Positions 1 to 5,237 of a DNA stretch of 10,000 nucleotides are shown here, piece by piece. Made by a program: the position numbers and the translations under genes. The notes beneath the pieces were generated by a model, which saw only the letters and a program-made list of their open reading frames with translations, had not been told where the DNA came from and ran no database searches. Numbering within the stretch: the first letter of the stretch is position 1; the number at the start of each line of letters is the position of its first letter. Source of the DNA: Thiobacillus sp. (GTDB lineage Bacteria; Pseudomonadota; Gammaproteobacteria; Burkholderiales; Thiobacillaceae); assembly GCA_020216925.1 (NCBI GenBank), contig JAIWOL010000082.1, forward strand, positions 1 through 10,000. The letters run 5' to 3'.

Positions 1-379
1 TGGTCGGCATCAGCACGACATAGCGGCCGGCCAGCGAAACGTAGGTGGTGAGCGCCGCGCCCTTGTTGCCGCGTTCGTCCTTTTCCACCTGCACCAGGAG
101 TTCCTGGCCTTCTTTCAGGTTTTCCGGAACCTTGCCGTTGCCGGGCAGGCAGGTACGGGCGATTTCCTTGAACGGCAGAAAGCCGTGACGTTCGCAGCCG
201 TAGTCGACGAAAGCGGCTTCGAGGCTGGGTTCGACGCGGGTGACGACACCCTTGTAGATATTGCCCTTGCGTTGTTCCTTGCTGGCGGACTCGATGTCAA
301 GGTCGACGAGCTTCTGGCCGTCGACGATGGCAACCCGGAGTTCTTCCGCCTGGGTTGCGTTAAATAGCATGCGCTTCAT
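1..379 (-). CDS. rne: Ribonuclease E, N-terminal part (runs off the left edge)
   Basis: RNase E is the essential endonuclease that starts mRNA decay, matures rRNA and tRNA precursors and scaffolds the degradosome at the inner membrane. Only codons 1-126 are in the window. The start [18 protein letters not shown] is nearly the signature N-terminus of RNase E. It is followed by the S1 RNA-binding region ([20 protein letters not shown] at about residues 40-59, then [11 protein letters not shown]) and [20 protein letters not shown], conserved in the first catalytic subdomain. RNase G begins differently, so this is rne. The ATG at 379 follows a GGGAG ribosome-binding site with 5-nt spacing. The catalytic DNase-I-like part and the C-terminal scaffold lie outside. 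rluC diverges from it, as in E. coli. A structured leader upstream suggests feedback control, as known for E. coli rne. Confidence 0.97.
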   Translation of the reverse strand, partial: MKRMLFNATQAEELRVAIVDGQKLVDLDIESASKEQRKGNIYKGVVTRVEPSLEAAFVDYGCERHGFLPFKEIARTCLPGNGKVPENLKEGQELLVQVEKDERGNKGAALTTYVSLAGRYVVLMPT

Positions 380-384
380 TATTT

Positions 385-389
385 CTCCC
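385..389 (-). promoter_or_regulatory. Ribosome-binding site of rne
   Basis: On the minus strand GGGAG lies 5 nt before the ATG at 379. It is a good Shine-Dalgarno match and fixes the start codon. Confidence 0.75.
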
Positions 390-418
390 GCGCGCGTGCA
401 TACGGGACAGGCCAGACT

Positions 419-437
419 GCCGCTGAAATTCAGCGGC
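419..437 (-). promoter_or_regulatory. Hairpin in the rne leader, near the start codon
   Basis: GCCGCTGAA and TTCAGCGGC form a perfect 9-bp inverted repeat around a single central base, in practice an 8-bp stem with a 3-nt loop. In the rne transcript it lies about 40-58 nt upstream of the AUG. No T-tract follows on either strand, so it is not an intrinsic terminator. In E. coli, leader stem-loops of rne bind RNase E and trigger autoregulatory decay. A similar role here is inference from position only. Confidence 0.5.
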
Positions 438-504
438 TCATGCGATCACGGGTTGGGTTGGGTGAATGGGCATGGTTGGGGTGTCCTGTTCCTGGAGAGT
501 GTCG

Positions 505-517
505 CCGGCAGAGCCGG
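505..517 (-). promoter_or_regulatory. Second short hairpin in the rne leader
   Basis: CCGGC and GCCGG enclose a 3-nt loop, giving a compact 5-bp GC stem about 126-138 nt upstream of the rne start codon. It is probably transcribed as part of the rne leader if the promoter lies near rluC. It could be chance in GC-rich DNA. Confidence 0.3.
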
Positions 518-763
518 GGCGGTCTTTCCGGTTCCCGCTGGAATGAATCTTCCGGGCGTGAACGCTGTTTTCGTATGCGTAGTGTCGCGTCGTTGATAAC
601 ATCGCTGCTTTGCCGACTGGCGGGCGGGTGGCTTCGACTGTTCGCGCGGACATCGTCGGGCGACAGGAATCCAGACGGGCCGGGCAGGCGGCCGGTGAGC
701 GTTGTAACCGGCGTGGTATCCACATGGACAGGCGAAACAGTGCCTGAACCGGCGGTAGTGTAT

Positions 764-1732
764 ATGAAAATGAAGGACTTAGAGAAAGATTCTGTCCGCA
801 GGCTGAAGATAGACGACGGGGCGGACGGCCAGCGTCTGGATAATTTCCTGCTCGCCCAGCTCAAAGGCGTGCCCAAGAGCCGAATCTACAAGCTCGTGCG
901 CGGCGGCGAAGTGCGTGTCAACGGCGGACGCGTCGATGTCGGCCGCCGCCTCCAGCCTGGCGACGAAGTGCGCATTCCGCCGGTGCGCACGGCCGCGCCG
1001 GCGGCCGCCGGCGCGGCCCGGCTGCCACCCTCGGTCAACCGCCTGCTGCCCCGCATCCTGTACCGCGACGAAGCCCTGATCGCATTGAACAAACCCGCCG
1101 GTATGGCGGTGCATGGCGGCAGCGGCGTTTCGCGCGGGGTGATCGAGCAGATGCGGCTGGAGTTGCCGCAATGCCGTTACATGGAACTGGTGCACCGGCT
1201 CGACCGCGAAACCTCCGGCGTGCTCTTGATCGCGCTGAAGCGCCGCGCGCTGGTCAATCTGCACGAGGCCATGCGCGAAGGGAAAATCCGCAAGCGTTAT
1301 CTCACCCTGGTCGCCGGGCGCTGGCCGAACCCGCTGCAGCACGTGAAGCTGCCGCTGCACAAACGGCTGGACGACAACGGCGAAAAGCGCGTCACCGTGC
1401 GCGACGACGGCCAGACCGCGCACACCATCTTCCGCCGTCTGGAGTCGTATGCCGGCTTCACCTTGCTGGAAGCGGAACTGAAAACCGGCCGCACCCATCA
1501 GATTCGCGTGCACACCTCGCATCTGGGCTTTCCGATCGCCGGCGACGATAAATACGGCGATTTCGAGCTGAACAAACAACTGGCCAAACAGGGGCTCAAG
1601 CGCATGTTCCTGCATGCCGCGCATCTGGCATTTGCGCATCCCCTCAGCGGCGAGGCACTCGAACTCGACGCCCCGCTGTCCGACGATCTGACCGCCTTTC
1701 TCGAAGGTCTGAACCATGCCCAAGCGGTTTGA
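764..1732 (+). CDS. rluC: 23S rRNA pseudouridine synthase RluC
   Basis: RluC isomerises uridines 955, 2504 and 2580 (E. coli numbering) of 23S rRNA near the peptidyl-transferase centre. The 322-residue product is close to the 319 of E. coli RluC. An S4 RNA-binding domain occupies about residues 22-70 (GQRLDNFL, QLKGVPKSRIYKLVRGGEVR, GDEVRIPPVR). The pseudouridine synthase domain follows, with NKPAGMAVHGGSG at 109-121, the catalytic motif HRLDRETSG at 144-152 with nucleophile Asp147, and GRTHQIRVH. The frame is open upstream to 440, but only starts at 764 or 770 give the family length; I chose the ATG at 764. The ribosome-binding site there is weak. It heads a tightly overlapping gene run, sharing 17 nt with the next gene. 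Divergence from rne is a conserved arrangement. Confidence 0.93.
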   Translation: MKMKDLEKDSVRRLKIDDGADGQRLDNFLLAQLKGVPKSRIYKLVRGGEVRVNGGRVDVGRRLQPGDEVRIPPVRTAAPAAAGAARLPPSVNRLLPRILYRDEALIALNKPAGMAVHGGSGVSRGVIEQMRLELPQCRYMELVHRLDRETSGVLLIALKRRALVNLHEAMREGKIRKRYLTLVAGRWPNPLQHVKLPLHKRLDDNGEKRVTVRDDGQTAHTIFRRLESYAGFTLLEAELKTGRTHQIRVHTSHLGFPIAGDDKYGDFELNKQLAKQGLKRMFLHAAHLAFAHPLSGEALELDAPLSDDLTAFLEGLNHAQAV

Positions 1733-2372
1733 TTTGCTGATTTTCGACTGGGACGGCACCCTGATGGATTCTGCCGGGGTGATCGTCGATTCGATCCAGC
1801 GCGCTTGCGAGGATATCGGTCTCGCCGCGCCCAGCGACCGGGCCTCGCGCCAGATCATCGGCCTGGGGCTCACGCAGGCGCTGCAAACCCTGCTGCCGGA
1901 TTTGCCGGCCGATGATTATCCCCGACTGGTCGAGCGTTACCGCCATCACTATCTGGGGCGCGATGACGACATTCCGCTGTTCGCAGGCGTGGCCGACAGC
2001 ATCGGCGAGCTGCGTGGCTGCGGTTTCCAGCTCGCCGTCGCCACCGGCAAGAGCCGTCATGGTCTTGAGCGGGCGCTTGCGTCCAGCGGCTTGGGGGGGT
2101 GGTTCGCCGCTACCCGCTGCGCCGACCAGACGCATTCCAAGCCGCACCCGGCGATGGTGCTGGAACTCATCGCCGAACTCGACGCCGACCCGGCACGCAC
2201 GCTGGTGATCGGCGATACCAGCCATGATCTGCTGATGGCATCGAATGCCGGCGTGGCCAGCCTGGGCGTGACCTACGGCGCGCATGAACCGCATGACCTG
2301 CAGCCGCATGCGCCGCTGGCGCTCGTGGACAGTTTTGCCGAGGTACACGCATGGCTGATGGCGAACGCCTGA
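1716..2372 (+). CDS. HAD-superfamily hydrolase, phosphoglycolate-phosphatase-like
   Basis: A 218-residue cytoplasmic phosphatase of HAD subfamily IA. All four HAD motifs are present: DWDGTLMDS with nucleophile Asp11 and acid Asp13 (motif I), ATGKS around Thr110-Lys112 (motif II), KPHP with Lys142 (motif III) and GDTSHD with Asp167 and Asp171 (motif IV). A helical cap lies between motifs I and II, at about residues 18-90. The length and motif spacing resemble phosphoglycolate phosphatase (Gph) and related enzymes. Substrates vary in this family, so 2-phosphoglycolate is only a plausible guess. The ATG overlaps the end of rluC by 17 nt and is preceded by GAAGG at 8-nt spacing, which suggests translational coupling. 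Confidence 0.9.
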   Translation: MPKRFDLLIFDWDGTLMDSAGVIVDSIQRACEDIGLAAPSDRASRQIIGLGLTQALQTLLPDLPADDYPRLVERYRHHYLGRDDDIPLFAGVADSIGELRGCGFQLAVATGKSRHGLERALASSGLGGWFAATRCADQTHSKPHPAMVLELIAELDADPARTLVIGDTSHDLLMASNAGVASLGVTYGAHEPHDLQPHAPLALVDSFAEVHAWLMANA

Positions 2373-2701
2373 TCTGCGCCAGCGAGGCGCTGGCCGAATG
2401 CGGGCGGGGCGTGCGTTTTGAGCTGACGCGCTTTGGCAAGGCGCAGCCTGCCTTCGTGGTGCGCTACGCTGGCGAGCCGCGCGCCTTTCTCAACCAGTGC
2501 GGCCATGTGCCGGTGGAACTCGATTGGCAGGAGGGGGAATTCTTCGACGTGTCGAAGCTATACTTGATCTGCGCCACGCACGGCGCGCTCTACCATCCCG
2601 GCAGTGGCGCCTGCGTGGGGGGGCGATGCGCCGGGCGCGGGCTGATTCCGGTTGCCGTCGTCGAACGCGACGGTCATATCTATCTCGTGGAAACATCATA
2701 A
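2351..2701 (+). CDS. Small single-domain Rieske [2Fe-2S] protein
   Basis: A 116-residue protein made almost entirely of one Rieske iron-sulfur domain. Cluster ligands are visible as CGH (Cys50, His52) and CATH (Cys74, His77), the two-Cys/two-His pattern of a Rieske centre. The 21 residues between the ligand pairs are slightly more than the classical 15-17. HGALYHPGSGACVGGRC, which follows, matches the conserved cluster-covering loop. No signal peptide, membrane anchor or oxygenase catalytic domain is present, so it is a soluble cytoplasmic electron carrier or redox-sensing protein. Its partner is unknown and no oxygenase or reductase lies nearby. The start overlaps the HAD gene by 22 nt and has GAGG 7 nt upstream. 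Its stop shares one base with the sppA start. Confidence 0.88.
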   Translation: MADGERLICASEALAECGRGVRFELTRFGKAQPAFVVRYAGEPRAFLNQCGHVPVELDWQEGEFFDVSKLYLICATHGALYHPGSGACVGGRCAGRGLIPVAVVERDGHIYLVETS

Positions 2702-3648
2702 TGAGCGAACAGCAAAAAGAACCCAACTGGGAACGTCAGGTACTCGAAAAACTGGCGATGTCGGCCATTCAGGAGCAGCGGCGCAGCCGGCACTGGAGCA
2801 TCCTCTTCAAGACGCTGGGGTTTCTTTACCTGTTCATCGTGCTGTTTCTTGCGGCAGGCTGGTTTGGCGGCGACAAGATGTCGATCCCCAAGGCCCACAC
2901 GGCGCTGGTCGATCTTCAGGGGGTGATCGCATCGAAAGATGCCAGCGCCGATGCCATCATCGCCAGTCTGCAAGGGGCTTTCGAAGACAAAAAAACCAAG
3001 GGCGTGATCCTGCGCATCAACAGCCCGGGCGGCAGCCCGGTGCAGGCCGGCCAGATCTACGACGAGATCAGGCGCCTGCGCAAGCTGTATCCGAATACGC
3101 CGCTTTACGCTGTGGTGGACGACATTTGTGCGTCGGGCGGCTACTACGTTGCCGCGGCTGCCGACAAGATATTCGTCGACAAGGCCAGCATCGTCGGTTC
3201 CATTGGCGTGCTCATGGACGGTTTCGGCTTTACCCAGACCATGGCGAAACTCGGGGTCGAACGGCGGCTGCTCACTGCCGGCGAAAACAAGGGCTTTCTC
3301 GATCCCTTCTCGCCGGTCGATCCCAAGCAGCAGGCGTTTGCCAAGCAGATGCTGGAGGAAATCCACAGCCAGTTCATCGGGGTGGTGCGTGAAGGTCGTG
3401 GCAAGCGCCTGAAGGAAACGCCGGAGATGTTCAGCGGTCTGGTGTGGAGCGGCGAGAAGAGCATCCAGCTTGGACTGGCCGATGCGCTGGGCAGCGTGGA
3501 ATCGGTCGCGCGCGATGTGATCAAGGCCGAGGATATCGTCGATTACACCCAGCAGGAAAGCTTCGCCGAACGCCTGGCCAACCGGCTCGGCACAGCCATG
3601 GCATCGGCACTGAGCCCCTTCGAAAAAACGGGTGTCACGCTGCGTTGA
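2701..3648 (+). CDS. sppA: Signal peptide peptidase SppA, short form (family S49)
   Basis: A membrane-bound serine protease that degrades leftover signal peptides and misfolded membrane or periplasmic peptides. The product has 315 residues, the single-domain short form, unlike the 618-residue duplicated E. coli SppA. One transmembrane segment lies at about residues 33-56 (ILFKTLGFLYLFIVLFLAAG) after a charged N-terminus. The protease core has RINSPGGSPVQAG at 105-117, DDICASGGYYVA with nucleophile Ser145, and GENKGFLDPFSP with Lys197 as the probable general base. The Ser-Lys distance of 52 equals that of Bacillus subtilis SppA (Ser147/Lys199). The start is coupled to the Rieske gene through TAATG (1-nt overlap), and the stop overlaps the rof start by 4 nt. 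Seven A at about 2989-2995 form a homopolymer within the gene without breaking the frame. Confidence 0.95.
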   Translation: MSEQQKEPNWERQVLEKLAMSAIQEQRRSRHWSILFKTLGFLYLFIVLFLAAGWFGGDKMSIPKAHTALVDLQGVIASKDASADAIIASLQGAFEDKKTKGVILRINSPGGSPVQAGQIYDEIRRLRKLYPNTPLYAVVDDICASGGYYVAAAADKIFVDKASIVGSIGVLMDGFGFTQTMAKLGVERRLLTAGENKGFLDPFSPVDPKQQAFAKQMLEEIHSQFIGVVREGRGKRLKETPEMFSGLVWSGEKSIQLGLADALGSVESVARDVIKAEDIVDYTQQESFAERLANRLGTAMASALSPFEKTGVTLR

Positions 3649-3860
3649 AGGCACCGGATTATCAGCCCATCGCCTGTGCCGACCACGAGCGGCTGGAGTT
3701 TGCGGCGCTGACGAAACAGTGGGTGACATTGACGGTGGACGATGCCGTGCAGTCGCTTCTGCCGCTGGATGTGTATACCCGTGATGGCGCGGAGTGGCTG
3801 CAGGCGCGTAACGCCGCAGGCGAGACCCTGGCGATACGGCTCGATCGTCTGAAATTCTGA
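3645..3860 (+). CDS. rof: Rof/YaeO-like Rho-binding antiterminator, TTG start
   Basis: A 71-residue protein resembling E. coli Rof (YaeO), which binds transcription terminator Rho and blocks its RNA loading. The N-terminal pattern YQPIACADHERLE (residues 6-18) matches YQPINCDDYDNLE of E. coli Rof. The C-terminal AAGETLAIRLDRL (57-69) matches AAGETRELRLDKI. The spacing fits a small Sm-like beta-barrel. The family region begins immediately after the sppA stop, and the only sensible initiator is TTG at 3645, giving the TTGA overlap (4 nt) typical of coupled genes. An ATG-based call would start inside sppA or miss the gene. It closes the rluC-sppA gene run and stops 6 bp before the convergent methyltransferase stop. 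Family assignment is fairly sure; Rho inhibition in this organism is inferred. Confidence 0.82.
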   Translation: MKAPDYQPIACADHERLEFAALTKQWVTLTVDDAVQSLLPLDVYTRDGAEWLQARNAAGETLAIRLDRLKF

Positions 3861-3866
3861 GTCCGG

Positions 3867-4571
3867 CTACACCCCGATCCCGAACACCACCAGCCTGTCT
3901 TTGACGAGCGCCCCCTGTCCGCGCCAGTCGGATGCGCGCTGTGTGCGCACCCGTTGCCCTGGCAGGCCGAGATCGGCTGCCACGCTGACCAGCACGGCAG
4001 GCGACAGTGTGAGGGACAGGGCGTCGAGCAGGGCTGCGGCGCGATAAGGCGTTTCGATGAACAGTTGGGTGGCCTGCTCGCGGCGCGCCGTTTTTTCAAG
4101 CGACTGGATGCTGCGGCTGCGGTCGGGTTCTTTTGCCGGCAGGTAGCCGTGGAAGGCGAAGCGCTGCCCGCCCAGACCGGAGGCCATCAGCGCCAGCAGG
4201 ATCGACGACGGTCCGACCAGCGGCACGACGGGGATCCCGGCGGCGTGAGCAGCGCGGACCAGATTCGCACCAGGGTCGGCCACCGCCGGGCAGCCGGCTT
4301 CCGACAGCAAACCCAGATCGTGTCCCGCAATCAGCGGGGCAAGCAGGCCGGCAATCGCGGCGGCCGGCGTATGCTCGTTGAGTTCCTGCATGTCGAGCTG
4401 TTGCATCGGTCGGGGATGCCCCATGGACTTGAGGTGTGCGCGCGCGGTCTTGGCGCGCTCGACGACGAAGCGGTCGAGCCGGCGCGCGACGGCGAGGGTA
4501 TCGGGCGGCAGGCAGGTTTCGGGTGCGGCCGGGCCAAGCGGCACCGGAATCAGGAAGAGCGTGCCGGTCAT
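3867..4571 (-). CDS. RsmI-like SAM-dependent methyltransferase, short form
   Basis: A 234-residue protein of the tetrapyrrole-methylase fold, related to RsmI, which 2'-O-methylates C1402 of 16S rRNA. Motifs in order are LFLIPVPLG (5-13), LLSEAGCPAVADPG (88-101; RsmI has a comparable SDAGTPLISDPG loop), VVPLVGPSSILLALMASGL (115-133) for SAM binding, FAFHGYLPAK (138-147) and FIETPYR (171-177). It is about 50 residues shorter than typical RsmI (about 286) and lacks the C-terminal helical domain. It is therefore more likely the paralogue common in proteobacteria than RsmI itself. The substrate is unknown. The ATG lies 3 nt after the yceF stop without a good ribosome-binding site, so translation probably depends on yceF. 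Confidence 0.85.
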   Translation of the reverse strand: MTGTLFLIPVPLGPAAPETCLPPDTLAVARRLDRFVVERAKTARAHLKSMGHPRPMQQLDMQELNEHTPAAAIAGLLAPLIAGHDLGLLSEAGCPAVADPGANLVRAAHAAGIPVVPLVGPSSILLALMASGLGGQRFAFHGYLPAKEPDRSRSIQSLEKTARREQATQLFIETPYRAAALLDALSLTLSPAVLVSVAADLGLPGQRVRTQRASDWRGQGALVKDRLVVFGIGV

Positions 4572-4574
4572 GGT

Positions 4575-5165
4575 TCAGTCCGGGCGCCAGGTCAGGACGT
4601 CGATGCCTTCGTTGTCCAGCATCTCGGTCAGCGCCATCAGCGGCAGGCCGACGAGCGCGGTGGGGTCGGGGCTGTCCATGCGTGCCATGAGAGCGATGCC
4701 AAGCGACTCGCTCTTGGCCGACCCGGCGCAATCCCAGGGCTGTTCCTTGTGCAGGTAGGCCTCGATCTGCGCGTCGCTGAGCGGGCGGATGTGGACGACG
4801 GTGGGCACGTCGCGCGTCTGGGTGTGACCGGTGCGGCTGTTCAGCAGGGTGAGCGCGGAGTGGAACACCATGATCCGGCCCTGCATTTTTTTTAGCTGGG
4901 CAAAGGCGTTTTCGAAATTGCCGGGTTTGCCGAGCTGTTCGGAATCGAGCATGAGCACCTGGTCCGAACCGATGATGAGCGCATCGGCATGGCTCGATGC
5001 GGCTGCTTGCGCTTTCAGCACCGACAGGCGCAGAGCAGTGGCCGAAGGTGTTTCGCCGGGCAGCGGGGTTTCATCGACGTTGGGCGACAATACCTCGAAA
5101 GGCAGGTGCAGGCGGGACAGCAGTTCTCGCCGATAGCGCGAGGTGGAAGCAAGGACAAGTTTCAT
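4575..5165 (-). CDS. yceF: Maf-family nucleotide pyrophosphatase, YceF type
   Basis: A 196-residue house-cleaning nucleotide pyrophosphatase; the YceF branch hydrolyses 7-methyl-GTP. It begins MKLVLASTSRYRRELL, the typical Maf N-terminus with the Ser/Thr-Ser-Arg loop. It continues with NVDETPLPGE (29-38), LIIGSDQV with catalytic Asp68, LGKP (79-82), CAGSAKSES (147-155) and DPTALVGLPLMAL (167-179), all matching E. coli YceF closely. A longer frame starts at 5192, but its nine extra residues have no family support, so I use the ATG at 5165. A run of eight A on the coding strand (4886-4893) encodes Lys92-Lys93. In E. coli yceF lies beside yceD; here pycAB separates them. The 72-nt gap after pycB may carry its own promoter, but I see none. 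Confidence 0.94.
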   Translation of the reverse strand: MKLVLASTSRYRRELLSRLHLPFEVLSPNVDETPLPGETPSATALRLSVLKAQAAASSHADALIIGSDQVLMLDSEQLGKPGNFENAFAQLKKMQGRIMVFHSALTLLNSRTGHTQTRDVPTVVHIRPLSDAQIEAYLHKEQPWDCAGSAKSESLGIALMARMDSPDPTALVGLPLMALTEMLDNEGIDVLTWRPD

Positions 5166-5237
5166 CGGGTAAGCAATGGCTGTCTCGAACATGGGAACAA
5201 CAGCTCGTGTGTCCCGTTCGTCTGGTTCATGCGATCG

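Larger units (their letters stand above)
380..763. other. Divergent rne/rluC intergenic region with the rne leader
   Basis: There are 384 bp without a convincing gene between two divergent start codons. The rne side must contain its promoter and a leader, which in E. coli is about 360 nt long and autoregulatory. Visible structure is two short hairpins (505-517 and 419-437), an inverted repeat with 6-bp arms (691-696 and 707-712) and a direct repeat AACCGGCG at 706-713 and 747-754. No strong sigma-70 promoter stands out on either strand. On the minus strand a TATACA element just left of the rluC start could be a -10 for rne, but no good -35 goes with it. Open frames across this stretch, including a 108-codon extension of rluC, look like GC-rich noise. 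Confidence 0.6.

Noticed and set aside
440..763. 108-codon in-frame extension upstream of rluC
   Set aside because: It makes RluC far longer than its family, shows no recognisable domain and lies in the expected leader of rne. GC-rich DNA readily keeps such frames open.
779..1873. 364-codon antisense frame opposite rluC
   Set aside because: It mirrors a strongly conserved gene and its product has no recognisable family; it is a typical shadow frame of high-GC DNA.
2989..2995. A7 run in sppA as a programmed frameshift site
   Set aside because: The zero frame continues through the catalytic Ser and Lys to the end of the family. There is no obvious stimulating structure and no functional product in the other frame.
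2680..3729. 349-codon antisense frame opposite sppA
   Set aside because: Its protein is low in family features and exactly opposes a clear S49 protease gene; it is a shadow.
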